A stretch of 64,000 nt of DNA from Duganella sp. OV510 (GTDB lineage Bacteria; Pseudomonadota; Gammaproteobacteria; Burkholderiales; Burkholderiaceae_D): the NCBI RefSeq assembly GCF_900100205.1, contig NZ_FNEQ01000003.1, positions 248,001 to 312,000 of the forward strand, read 5' to 3'. The position numbers and the translations under genes were made by a program. Under the pieces are notes generated by a model. That model saw only the letters and a list, made by a program, of their open reading frames with translations. It was not told where the DNA came from and did no database searches. Numbering within the stretch: the first letter of the stretch is position 1; each line of letters begins with the position of its first letter. Below are positions 43,549 through 52,292 of the stretch, one piece after another.

Positions 43549-44808
43549 TCAGGCTTTGATCTTGAACGAGGCGGCGAACGCTTTCGGGTTCTTGCCGTCC
43601 CACACGGAACCATCCATCAGTTTCGAGGTACGCAGAGGACTCTTGGGTACCGGCGTTTTGGTCATGGTGGCCGCATCCTTGTACAAATCGATCTGGTTGA
43701 CCGAGGTCGCCACGGCCAGGTAATCCGGATCGTCCTTCAGCAGGCCCCAGCGGCGGTGCTGGGTCATGAACCACATGCCGTCCGACAGGTACGGGAAGTT
43801 GACCGCACCATCGTTGTAGAACTTCATGTGGTTGGCGTCGTCCCAGGTCTTGCCGAGGCCATTCTGGTAGCGGCCCATGATGCGCTGGTCGATCGCATCC
43901 TTGCTGGTGTTGACATAGGATTTGTCAGCGATGACCTCGGCCATCTTGTTCTTGTTGGCCAGCGAGGCGTCGATCCACTTGCTTGCTTCCAGAATCGCCG
44001 CCATCATGGCGCGGCAGGTGTTCGGATTCTTTTTCGCGAATTCCAGCGTCGAGCCCAGCACCTTCTCCGGGTGGTCCTTCCAGATGTCCTGCGTGGTGGT
44101 GGCGGTGATGCCTACGCCATCCATGATGGCGCGGTGGCCCCATGGCTCACCCACGCAGAAACCGTCCATATTCCCGACGCGCATATTCGCCACCATCTGC
44201 GGCGGCGGCACGGTAATGACCTTGGCGTCCTTCATCGGGTTGATGCCGTTGGCGGCCAGCCAGTAGTACAGCCACATCGCGTGGGTGCCGGTCGGGAAGG
44301 TCTGCGCGAACGTGTATTCGCGTTTGTCGGTCTTCATCAACTTGGCCAGCGAGGCGCCATCGACCGCGCCCTTGTCGGCGATTTTCTTCGACAGCGTGAT
44401 CGCCTGGCCGTTGTTGTTAAGGCCCATCAGCACCGCCATGTCTTTTTTCTGGCCGCCGATACCCATCTGCACGCCGTAAAGCAAGCCATACAGCACATGG
44501 GCCGCATCCAGATCGCCATTGGCCAGCTTGTCGCGCACGCCGGCCCACGAAGCCTCTTTGCTCAATACGAATTTGACGCCGTATTTTTTGTCGAAGCCCA
44601 GCACCGAGGCCATGACCACGGAGGCGCAGTCGGTCAGCGGAATGAAGCCGATCTTGACTTCTTCTTTCTCCGGCTTGTCCGAACCCGCTGCCCACACGCC
44701 ACCCGTTGCCAATCCCAACATGCTTCCTCCCGCTACCAGACCTGCACCATGAATGATTTTCCTGCGTGTGACATCAACATCGTTCGCTGCATGCTCTTCG
44801 TGTTTCAT
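43549..44808 (-). CDS. nrtA: Nitrate ABC transporter substrate-binding protein, Tat-exported
   Basis: 419 residues. A twin-arginine signal (VTRRKIIHGAGLVAGGSM, residues 13-30) precedes the binding domain, which starts EVKIGFIPLTDCASVVMASV, the NrtA/CmpA start. TFPTGTHAMWLYYWLAANGI and FCVGEPWGHRAIMDGVGI are conserved in the nitrate/bicarbonate group. First gene of the nrt operon. Its roughly 140-base leader has a sigma-54 promoter, two hexaloop hairpins and a terminator, as for narK. NasS regulators belong to this family but lack an export signal, so this is the transporter protein, not NasS. Confidence 0.94.
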   Translation of the reverse strand: MKHEEHAANDVDVTRRKIIHGAGLVAGGSMLGLATGGVWAAGSDKPEKEEVKIGFIPLTDCASVVMASVLGFDKKYGVKFVLSKEASWAGVRDKLANGDLDAAHVLYGLLYGVQMGIGGQKKDMAVLMGLNNNGQAITLSKKIADKGAVDGASLAKLMKTDKREYTFAQTFPTGTHAMWLYYWLAANGINPMKDAKVITVPPPQMVANMRVGNMDGFCVGEPWGHRAIMDGVGITATTTQDIWKDHPEKVLGSTLEFAKKNPNTCRAMMAAILEASKWIDASLANKNKMAEVIADKSYVNTSKDAIDQRIMGRYQNGLGKTWDDANHMKFYNDGAVNFPYLSDGMWFMTQHRRWGLLKDDPDYLAVATSVNQIDLYKDAATMTKTPVPKSPLRTSKLMDGSVWDGKNPKAFAASFKIKA

Positions 44809-44845
44809 GGTGATCCCTTCTGGTAGTCGTCAATAACTATGGGCC

Positions 44846-44890
44846 AAAAAAAACGCCTACCTCACGAACGGATTCATGATCGGTAGACGT
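44846..44890 (-). terminator. Leader terminator upstream of nrtA
   Basis: On the minus strand ACGTCTACC (44882-44890) pairs with GGTAGGCGT (44853-44861), with an inner TCATGAA/TTCGTGA helix around a TCCG loop, followed by eight T residues (44846-44853). It ends 37 bases before the nrtA start codon. Since it precedes the first gene of the operon it must be conditional. Confidence 0.88.
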
Positions 44891-44903
44891 CATTGTCTGG
44901 TGG

Positions 44904-44945
44904 GCCTCACCGCCGTTGGCGAGGCACATCCGCGCATCATTGCGC
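44904..44945 (-). promoter_or_regulatory. ANTAR-type tandem hexaloop RNA motif in the nrtA leader
   Basis: Minus strand. Hairpin 1 (44932-44945) pairs GCGC with GCGC around the loop AATGAT. Hairpin 2 (44904-44925) pairs GCCTCGCC with GGTGAGGC around the loop AACGGC. Both loops are six bases with A1 and G4, and AACGGC is identical to loop 1 of the narK leader. Linker six bases; hairpin 1 starts about three bases after the predicted transcription start, the same offset as at narK. The terminator follows after 13 bases. Confidence 0.85.
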
Positions 44946-44959
44946 TTGCCTATAGCTAT

Positions 44960-44974
44960 GCAATGTCCGTGCCA
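44960..44974 (-). promoter_or_regulatory. Sigma-54 promoter of nrt operon
   Basis: Minus strand reads TGGCACGGACATTGC, again a perfect -24/-12 match. The next bases ATAGCTATAGGCAAG parallel the narK promoter. Predicted start near 44948. Only 35 bases separate it from the nasT terminator, so any activator site must overlap that hairpin or the end of nasT. Confidence 0.9.
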
Positions 44975-45009
44975 GACTGTTTACAGAGGGAAAGCGCAGC
45001 GTGGTGCAC

Positions 45010-45040
45010 AAAAAAAATGCACCGCAACTGCGCGGTGCAT
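45010..45040 (-). terminator. Intrinsic terminator of nasT
   Basis: On the minus strand ATGCACCGC pairs with GCGGTGCAT (9 bp) around a six-base loop, directly followed by a T8 run. It begins 18 bases after the nasT stop codon. The half-sites TGCACC and GGTGCA resemble NtrC half-sites but are ten rather than five bases apart. Confidence 0.9.
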
Positions 45041-45057
45041 CATTTTGGGGGGCTGTT

Positions 45058-45699
45058 TTAGCCCAGCAGGTCTTCCACGTCGAGGATGCGCTGGGCGACT
45101 TCGGAGAGTTTCAGGTTTTTGCTCATGGCCATGGAGCGCAGCTTCTGGTAGGCCTGCTCCTCGGTGTAGCGCTGGCGCTCCATCAGCAGGCCTTTGGCGC
45201 GTTCGATGACTTTGCGCTCGGCCAGCTTGCTCCTGGTATCGGACAGCTCGTCCAGCAGCTTTTGCTCGCGCTTGAACTGCGCCAGCGCCACTTGCAGCAC
45301 CGGCTTGATGCGTTCACCCTGCAGGCCGGCCACCACATAGGCCGAGACGCCGGCTTCCACCGCCGCTTCCATGCTCTCGGGGTCCTGGTCCTCGGTGAAC
45401 ATGACGATCGGACGGCGCTCGTCGCGGGTGGCGATGACCACGTGTTCCAGCACGTCGCGTGCGTCGGATTCGGCGTCAACGATAATCATGTCCGGCTGTA
45501 GCTGGGCGATGCGCTCGGGCAGGTACATATCCGGCGGCAGCGAGGCGATGATGTCGTAGCCCGCCTCCAGCAGCCCGATGCGCAGCACGCGCGCCCGCTC
45601 GGCCTGCGCATGCAGTGCCTCGTCATCCTCGTCATGGATGACGGTATTGACGACGACAATCCGCAAATTGGGCATGGCCGGCTTGGTTTTGATGATCAT
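45058..45699 (-). CDS. nasT: ANTAR-domain antitermination regulator NasT
   Basis: 213 residues. An N-terminal receiver-like domain (about 10-135) keeps an Asp at the usual acceptor strand (IIVDAESDARD, Asp75), but the conserved Lys region reads AYVVAGL, so phosphorylation is doubtful. A coiled-coil linker (FKREQKLLDELSDTRSKLAERK) leads to the ANTAR domain (about 155-210): VIERAKGLLMERQRYTEEQA and LRSMAMSKNLKLSEVAQRI. ANTAR proteins bind paired hexaloop hairpins and prevent termination. The hairpins occur in front of nrtA and narK. No NasS partner gene is adjacent. The start could also be the ATG eight codons in (MPNLRIVVVNTV). Confidence 0.9.
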   Translation of the reverse strand: MIIKTKPAMPNLRIVVVNTVIHDEDDEALHAQAERARVLRIGLLEAGYDIIASLPPDMYLPERIAQLQPDMIIVDAESDARDVLEHVVIATRDERRPIVMFTEDQDPESMEAAVEAGVSAYVVAGLQGERIKPVLQVALAQFKREQKLLDELSDTRSKLAERKVIERAKGLLMERQRYTEEQAYQKLRSMAMSKNLKLSEVAQRILDVEDLLG

Positions 45700-45744
45700 G
45701 CGCAGATTCTAAGTCAGAACCGACGCATTCTGCCAGCCCTGCTT

Positions 45745-46617
45745 CTAACGTTGCATGCCCCAGCGCCGCACGGTCAGCGTTTCCAGTGGACGGAATACGA
45801 CGTTTTCCACCAGCAGGCCGATGAGGATGACGGCAGCCAGGCCGGCAAACACTTTGTCGGTGTAGAGCTCATTGCGGTTCTGGAAAATGTACCAGCCGAG
45901 GCCCCCCTGTCCCGCCGTGGTGCCGAATACCAGCTCGGCGGCGATCAGCGTGCGCCACGCAAAAGCCCAGCCGATCTTCAGGCCTGACAGGATCGAGGGC
46001 AGCGCCGCCGGCACCAGGATGTGCAGCACGAAGCGCAGGCCGTTCAAACCGTAGTTGCGGCCGGCCATGCGCAGCGTTTCGGGCACGGACTGGAAGCCCG
46101 CATAGGCGCCCAGCGCCAGCGGCCACAGCACCGCGTGAACGATGACGAACAGCAGACTGCCGCGTCCGAGGCCAAACCACAGCAGCGCCAGCGGCAGCAG
46201 GGCGATGGCCGGCAGAGGATTGAACATGGCGGTCAGCGTTTCCAGCAGGTCGCGGCCGATGCGGGTGGAGGCGGCCAGCGCGGTCAGCGCGAAGGCGGCG
46301 ATGATGCCGAGGGCATAGCCTTGCAGCAGGACGGCCAGCGAGACGCGCATGCGGTCAAGCAGTTCACCGCTGACGATACCGTCAACGAAAGCCTGCGCGG
46401 TTTGCAGGAAGGTTGGCAGCAACAGGTCGTTGGCCTGATAGCGGGCGATGGCTTCCCACACGGCGGCCAGCAGGATCAGGATCAGCGACTTGCGCAGCCA
46501 GGATTGCTGCCATGCGCGGCGCGCCAGCGGCGGCAGCGGATCGGCAGCGCGCATCGTTGGTGGTGCGACCGTGTATTCACGCTCTTGCCGGATCGGCGGA
46601 TCAAGTAGCAAACTCAT
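45745..46617 (-). CDS. ABC transporter permease, sulfonate/taurine type
   Basis: 290 residues with six membrane helices of the TauC/SsuC family. The EAA loop is PETLRMAGRNYGLNGLRFVLHILVPAALPSIL, and FGTTAGQGGLGWYIFQNRNEL near the C terminus is typical. Works with the ATPase and binding protein encoded just upstream; its ATG overlaps the ATPase stop codon. Substrate is probably an organosulfonate or similar compound, judged from the adjacent TauD-family dioxygenase. Confidence 0.88.
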   Translation of the reverse strand: MSLLLDPPIRQEREYTVAPPTMRAADPLPPLARRAWQQSWLRKSLILILLAAVWEAIARYQANDLLLPTFLQTAQAFVDGIVSGELLDRMRVSLAVLLQGYALGIIAAFALTALAASTRIGRDLLETLTAMFNPLPAIALLPLALLWFGLGRGSLLFVIVHAVLWPLALGAYAGFQSVPETLRMAGRNYGLNGLRFVLHILVPAALPSILSGLKIGWAFAWRTLIAAELVFGTTAGQGGLGWYIFQNRNELYTDKVFAGLAAVILIGLLVENVVFRPLETLTVRRWGMQR

Positions 46618-47474
46618 ACTCCGTCATTCCGGCGCAGGCCGGAATCCATGGAACGCGTGACGGCCCGCTCAGCATGGGCAACCGCGTTGGCCGGTGCGGC
46701 CTCGCCAAACAGCAGCCCGTGAATGCGCTGCGTCGCCGCCTGAAACTCGGCGCTGCCCGCACTGGCCAAATCAAACTGATGACTATTCAATTCCGCCCTG
46801 ACCTGCCCCGGATGCGGCGACAACAACAGAATCCGATTCCCTACCACCAGCGCCTCCTCAATCGAATGCGTCACGAACAACAAGGTAAAGCGCAACTCCT
46901 CCCACAGTCTTCCCAGCTCCTCCTGCATCTTGCGCCGAGTCAGCGCATCGAGTGCCGCGAACGGCTCATCCATCAGCAGTATCTCCGGCTGCATCGCCAG
47001 CGCACGCGCAATCGCCACGCGCTGCTTCATGCCGCCCGATAGCGTGTGCGGATGCGCATGCTCAAATCCCGCCAGCCCCACCTTGACGATCCAGTGCCTG
47101 GCCCGTTCCTGCGCCTCATGCCGGCTGACGCGCTTGGCCATCAGCAGCGGGAACATGACATTCTCCTTCACCGTCTTCCACGGCGGCAGCTGGTCGAATT
47201 CCTGGAACACCACGATCCGGTCCGGCCCCGGCCCGCGCACCGGCGCACCGTGGACCGAGATGCTGCCGGCGGCCGGCGTCAGGAATCCCGCGGCAGCCTT
47301 CAGCAGCGACGATTTGCCGCAGCCCGAAGGCCCCAGCAGCACAAAGCGGTCGCCGCGATACACATCGAAGCTGACATCGTGCGTGGCGCGCGTGCCGCCA
47401 TACTCCAGGGTCACGCCATCGGCGCGCAACAGCGGCGCGATGCCCCCGGTCGGGCTGACGATCTGCAAACTCAT
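46614..47474 (-). CDS. ABC transporter ATP-binding protein, sulfonate/taurine type
   Basis: 286 residues: Walker A GPSGCGKSS, Q-loop VVFQEFDQLPPWKTVKENV, signature LSGGMKQRVAIARA, Walker B ILLMDEPFAALD, H-loop VTHSIEEAL. TauB/SsuB family. The last eleven residues (MDSGLRRNDGV) are encoded by a copy of the dispersed inverted repeat at 46622-46646, so the natural C terminus appears to have been replaced or extended by the element. The reading frame stays open and the stop still overlaps the permease ATG. Confidence 0.9.
   Translation of the reverse strand: MSLQIVSPTGGIAPLLRADGVTLEYGGTRATHDVSFDVYRGDRFVLLGPSGCGKSSLLKAAAGFLTPAAGSISVHGAPVRGPGPDRIVVFQEFDQLPPWKTVKENVMFPLLMAKRVSRHEAQERARHWIVKVGLAGFEHAHPHTLSGGMKQRVAIARALAMQPEILLMDEPFAALDALTRRKMQEELGRLWEELRFTLLFVTHSIEEALVVGNRILLLSPHPGQVRAELNSHQFDLASAGSAEFQAATQRIHGLLFGEAAPANAVAHAERAVTRSMDSGLRRNDGV
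46622..46646. repeat. Dispersed inverted repeat overlapping the 3' end of the ATPase gene
   Basis: GTCATTCCGGCGCAGGCC and its complement arm GGAAT form a dyad with ATTCCGGC pairing GCCGGAAT around a short loop. It shares the pattern GTCRTTCC-(G/C)GCGCARGC-(C/G)GGAAT with the element at 52293-52318 and the core with 1192-1211. Elements like this (compare Neisseria dRS3 and other REP-like repeats) are common between genes in betaproteobacteria. Confidence 0.75.
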
Positions 47475-48466
47475 GATCCGGCCGCGATCACAGGATCGTC
47501 AAAGAAGTAATCGCGCCAGCTGGCCGGCTGCTTCTTGATCGCGCCCACGCGATACAGGAATTGCGCCAGCCCATAGGTATTCTGCGGCGCCACGCTGAAG
47601 TTCACCTGCGGATTCCTGATAATCTTCAGCAGCAGCTCGCGGTCCACCTTGGCCTTGCTGACGCGCAGATACGTATCGGCAGCACCCTCCGGATTCTTGC
47701 TGATGTACTGTGCCGCCTCCGCCAGCGCGGCGGTGAAGGCGCGATACGTTTTTGGATTCTCGTTGCGGAACTTCTCGGTTGCATACAGCACGGTGGCCGA
47801 ACTGGGGCCGCCCAGCACATCGTAGGAATTCAGGATGATGCGCGCATTCGGATTGCCGGCCAGTTCCTGCTCCTGGAACGGCGGATTGCCGAAGTGGCCG
47901 TTGATCTCCGTGCCGCCGGCGATGATGGCTGCCGCCGCATCCGGATGCGGCAAGGTCTGCGTGTACTTGTCCAGCCGCGCGAACTCCTTGTCGCCCCACT
48001 GCCTGGCCGCCGCATATTGCAGGATGCGCGACTGCACCGACACCGTCACCGCCGGCAGCGCAATGCGGTCTTTCTCGGTCAGGTCCGCAATCGACTTCAC
48101 CTTCGGATTGGTGCTGACCAGGTAATAAGGGAAGCTGCCCAGCGATGCCACGCCCTTCACATTCTGCTTGCCGTTGGTGCGGTCCCAGATGGTCAGCAGC
48201 GGGCCGACGCCGGCGCCGGCAATGTCGATGGCGCCCGACAGCAACGCGTCATTCACCGCCGAGCCGCCGGACAGTTGCAAGCGCTCCACGGTAATATCAA
48301 CGCCCAGCTTCTTGCCCTGCTTCTCGATCAGTTGCTGGTCCTGCGCCACATTCAGCAGCAGGTACACGACGCCGAACTGCTCGGCGATACGGATACGGCC
48401 CTCGGCGTGTGCCGGAGCGACGAAGGCCAGGCTTAGCGCCAGCGTGGCGGCAGTCAGTTTGAACAT
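47471..48466 (-). CDS. ABC transporter substrate-binding protein, sulfonate-type
   Basis: 331 residues with a signal peptide (MFKLTAATLALSLAFVAPAHA). The periplasmic binding fold of the SsuA/TauA family begins GRIRIAEQFGVVYLLLNVAQ; SGGSAVNDALLSGAIDIAGAG and IADLTEKDRIALPAVTVSVQS are typical. It delivers substrate to the permease/ATPase pair encoded next, overlapping the ATPase start by 4 bases. Ligand unknown; a sulfonate or taurine-like compound is the best guess from context. Confidence 0.88.
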   Translation of the reverse strand: MFKLTAATLALSLAFVAPAHAEGRIRIAEQFGVVYLLLNVAQDQQLIEKQGKKLGVDITVERLQLSGGSAVNDALLSGAIDIAGAGVGPLLTIWDRTNGKQNVKGVASLGSFPYYLVSTNPKVKSIADLTEKDRIALPAVTVSVQSRILQYAAARQWGDKEFARLDKYTQTLPHPDAAAAIIAGGTEINGHFGNPPFQEQELAGNPNARIILNSYDVLGGPSSATVLYATEKFRNENPKTYRAFTAALAEAAQYISKNPEGAADTYLRVSKAKVDRELLLKIIRNPQVNFSVAPQNTYGLAQFLYRVGAIKKQPASWRDYFFDDPVIAAGS

Positions 48467-48482
48467 GGTAGTCCTCGTTGAA

Positions 48483-49352
48483 TTAGAAAGGCAGGTCGCC
48501 TTCGATGGTGGTGCGATACAGCTTGCGGCGCAGATGTGCCGGCGTGCCGGCCGCCAGATGCATCAGCGAGCGGTTGTCCCAGAAAATCAGGTCGTGCGGC
48601 TGCCAGCGATGGCGGTAGACGTGCTGCGGCTGCACGCTGTGCGCGAACAGTTCGGCGAGCAGCGCACGGCTCTCGTCTTCCGGCAGTCCGACGATGCGGG
48701 TAGTGAAATGCTCGCTGACGAACAATGCCTTGCGGCCCGTCTCCGGATGCGTGCGCACCACCGGGTGCACCACCGGCTTGACCTCGTCGATCTGCGCTTG
48801 CGTCAGCGCCGGGCGGAAAGGACTGCGGCGGCGCAGCTCCTCGTACTGGGCCAGATAACTATGCTCGGCGCGCGCGCCATGCACCGCGTTGCGCAAGGCG
48901 ACGGGCAACGTCTCCCAGGCAAGGTGCATATTGGCGAACAGCGTATCGCCACCTTCGGCCGGCAGCTCCTGCGCATGCAGCATCGAACCCAGGCTCGGCG
49001 TCACCTTGTACGACAGATCGGAGTGCCAGAAATGGCCGGCGTCACCGAGGCCGATCGGCTGGCCATCCTCGATGATGTTGGAAATAATCAGCACTTCCGG
49101 GTTGGAAGGCAGCTGGAAGTTGCGCAGCACATGAATTTGCAGCGGACCGAAACGGCGGCTGAAATCCACCTGCTGCTGCGGCGTGATGCGCTGGTCGCGG
49201 AACACCAGCAGATGGTGGTCCAGGTGCGCCTTGTGCAGGCGTTGGAAGTCCCGCTGTGGCAGCGGACGGTTCAGGTCCAGCCCGAGAATCTCGGCGCCCA
49301 GCGGCGCATCCAACAACGCGACCTGAAAAGTATCCTGCAGAACGGCAGCCAT
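48483..49352 (-). CDS. tauD: TauD/TfdA-family Fe(II)/2-oxoglutarate dioxygenase
   Basis: 289 residues. The iron facial triad is visible: His and Asp in FWHSDLSYK, and the distal His in FWDNRSLMHLA; the 2-oxoglutarate-binding Arg lies in RRKLYRTTIEGD. VRTHPETGRKALFVSEHF is typical of TauD. The family oxidatively releases sulfite from taurine or attacks alkyl sulfates and related compounds. It is first in the run tauD-binding protein-ATPase-permease. A perfect inverted repeat abuts its ATG (49351-49380). Exact substrate uncertain. Confidence 0.88.
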   Translation of the reverse strand: MAAVLQDTFQVALLDAPLGAEILGLDLNRPLPQRDFQRLHKAHLDHHLLVFRDQRITPQQQVDFSRRFGPLQIHVLRNFQLPSNPEVLIISNIIEDGQPIGLGDAGHFWHSDLSYKVTPSLGSMLHAQELPAEGGDTLFANMHLAWETLPVALRNAVHGARAEHSYLAQYEELRRRSPFRPALTQAQIDEVKPVVHPVVRTHPETGRKALFVSEHFTTRIVGLPEDESRALLAELFAHSVQPQHVYRHRWQPHDLIFWDNRSLMHLAAGTPAHLRRKLYRTTIEGDLPF

Positions 49353-49380
49353 CGCACATACCCCGTCAATAATGTGCGAT
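49351..49380. promoter_or_regulatory. Perfect 9-bp-arm inverted repeat at the tauD start
   Basis: ATCGCACAT and ATGTGCGAT flank a 12-base centre. On the tauD strand the right arm runs into the start codon (the arm ends GCGAT, start ATGGC), and the loop holds a GACGGGG stretch that may be the ribosome site. It could be an operator for a dimeric regulator or an RNA hairpin that hides the translation start. Both readings are inference. Confidence 0.6.
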
Positions 49381-49461
49381 ACAGTCTATGCCGCGATCCT
49401 TATTTAGAAAACGAAGCTTATCCGATATCGTTATTACCTGAACGCCTGAGGAGCCCTATCG

Positions 49462-50316
49462 ATGCTGAGTGCCATCCAAGAACTGATGAAGCCCCCTGCC
49501 GGCATGGCCTTCGACTTCAGCCAGCCAGCCGGCGAGCCAGCGCTGTCGCCGTCGAATGGCGTTTCCTGGAGAATATTCGCGAACCCGGTGGTGTTGTTTG
49601 TCGGCGGCGTCACGGCGGTGCTGCTGGAGCTCGCCGAGCCGTCGGTACGCACCGGCGTGTGGGACCACAGCAGCTTCCAGCGCGATCCGCAGACGCGGCT
49701 GAAACGCACCGGCTTCGCCGCGATGATGACCGTCTACGGTCCGCGCTCGGCGGCGGAAAAGCTGATCGCCCACGTGGTGCACATGCACGGCCACGTCCAG
49801 GGGACAACGCCGGACGGCACCGCCTACCGCGCCAATGATCCGCGCCTGCTGGACTGGGTGCACGCCACCGCCGGCTTCGGCTTCACCGAGGCCTATCACC
49901 AGTATGCGCACCGTTTGTCGCGGGAAGAAAAGGACGCCTCCTTTGCGGAAGGCGAATCGTCCGCCCTGCTGTATGGCGCCGTCGGTGCGCCGCGCTCGTG
50001 GGCGGAATGGGAAACACTGCTGGAAGCCACCGCGCCCGGGCTCGAAGGCTCGGACATCCTTGCGGATTTCATGCAGATCATGGCGCAGGCGAAGATCTTG
50101 CCGGCGCCACTGCGCTGGCTGCAACGCCTGCTGGTGCGCGCAGCGGTAGACATCACGCCCGAACCAGTGCGCTCGCTACCGCAACTACGCGGCCGTGGCC
50201 TGCGCTTCGGCGAAGCCACACTGGTGCGCGCGCTGGCCCGCGCCGCGACGCTGGTGCCGCTGGGCGACACGCCACCGGTACAGGCAGCGCGCCGCCTGGC
50301 GGCGTCCGGCGCTTAG
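49462..50316 (+). CDS. MpaB-family (DUF2236) oxygenase-like protein
   Basis: 284 residues. Conserved DUF2236 features: SWRIFANPVVLFVGGVTAVLLEL, RTGFAAMMTVYGPRSAAEKL, HVVHMHGHVQGTTPDGTAYRA and DPRLLDWVHATAGFGF, with several His that could bind heme b as in latex-clearing relatives. The family is now called oxygenase MpaB; substrates vary. The ATG at 49462 follows TGAGGAG. Divergent from tauD and converging with the carbonic anhydrase gene, overlapping its end by 4 bases. Confidence 0.85.
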   Translation: MLSAIQELMKPPAGMAFDFSQPAGEPALSPSNGVSWRIFANPVVLFVGGVTAVLLELAEPSVRTGVWDHSSFQRDPQTRLKRTGFAAMMTVYGPRSAAEKLIAHVVHMHGHVQGTTPDGTAYRANDPRLLDWVHATAGFGFTEAYHQYAHRLSREEKDASFAEGESSALLYGAVGAPRSWAEWETLLEATAPGLEGSDILADFMQIMAQAKILPAPLRWLQRLLVRAAVDITPEPVRSLPQLRGRGLRFGEATLVRALARAATLVPLGDTPPVQAARRLAASGA

Positions 50317-50984
50317 GCCGTTTCGTACTTCGCCAGACGCTGCTGGACGGCTGGCGCCAGCTGGTCCAGCGCGCTGACGGCGATGCCCATGTCTTGCAGC
50401 TTGCCGTCGTTGATGCCGTAGACCCAGCCGTGCACGGTCAGCTCCTGGCCGCGATCCCAGGCGTCGCGCACGATGGTGGTTTGCACCACGTTGGAGACCT
50501 GCTCCACCACATTCAGCTCGACCAGACGCTCCGAGCGCTTCTGCTCGTTGACCACGGTGCCCATATAACGCTCGTGCTTCTGATGCACATCCGTGACATG
50601 GCGCAGCCAGTTGTCCACCAGGCCGACGCGGGTGCCGGTCATGGCCGCGTGCACGCCCTTGCAGCCATAGTGGCCGACGATGATGACATGCTTGACCTTC
50701 AGCACCTCCACCGCGAACTGCAGCACCGACAGGCAGTTCAAATCCGAATGCACCACCACGTTGGCGATGTTGCGGTGAACGAACACATCGCCAGGCGCCA
50801 GGCCCAGCAGCTCATTCGCCGGCACGCGGCTGTCCGAGCAACCGATCCACAGGTATTCCGGTGCGGCCTGGTTGGCCAGACGCCGGAAGAACTCCGGGTC
50901 GCGCTCGACTTCCGACGCCGCCCAGTTGCGGTTGTTCTCCAGCAGGTGACGCAGTGGCGAAACGCTGTTTTTCAGACTTTCCAT
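50313..50984 (-). CDS. can: Beta-class carbonic anhydrase
   Basis: 223 residues from the ATG at 50984, which is preceded by GAGAGGAG; further upstream in-frame starts lack a ribosome site. Zinc ligands are in WIGCSDSRVP (Cys, Asp-Arg dyad) and VGHYGCKG (His, Cys), and FVHRNIANVV is conserved. It interconverts CO2 and bicarbonate in the cytosol for carboxylation reactions. Single gene between the MpaB gene and dnaJ. Confidence 0.95.
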   Translation of the reverse strand: MESLKNSVSPLRHLLENNRNWAASEVERDPEFFRRLANQAAPEYLWIGCSDSRVPANELLGLAPGDVFVHRNIANVVVHSDLNCLSVLQFAVEVLKVKHVIIVGHYGCKGVHAAMTGTRVGLVDNWLRHVTDVHQKHERYMGTVVNEQKRSERLVELNVVEQVSNVVQTTIVRDAWDRGQELTVHGWVYGINDGKLQDMGIAVSALDQLAPAVQQRLAKYETA

Positions 50985-51088
50985 GATGCTCCTCTCGTAC
51001 ATAAAGAGACCGCCGGTCTGCCTCAAAAGAAGGCAGCGCGGCGGTCTTGATACTACCAATCCAGCGTTACAACGAAGTGATTCATTGA

Positions 51089-52210
<1,122 letters not shown>

Positions 52211-52251
52211 AGTGTCGGAATCCTGCTTATATTCTGTACTGATTTATGCGA

Positions 52252-52288
52252 AAAAGCCGAGCCGGCGGCGTTGCCACACGACTCGGCG
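52252..52288 (-). terminator. Intrinsic terminator between dnaK and dnaJ
   Basis: Minus strand: GCCGAGTC (52281-52288) pairs with GGCTCGGC (52257-52264), with an inner GTGGC/GCCGC helix, followed by TTTTTC. It lies 34 bases after the dnaK stop and 42 before the dnaJ start. Confidence 0.85.
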
Positions 52289-52292
52289 TATG

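Noticed and set aside
45018-45039. TGCACC...GGTGCA dyad as an NtrC site for nrtA
   Set aside because: The half-sites are ten bases apart instead of five, and the dyad is fully explained as the stem of the nasT terminator with its T8 run.
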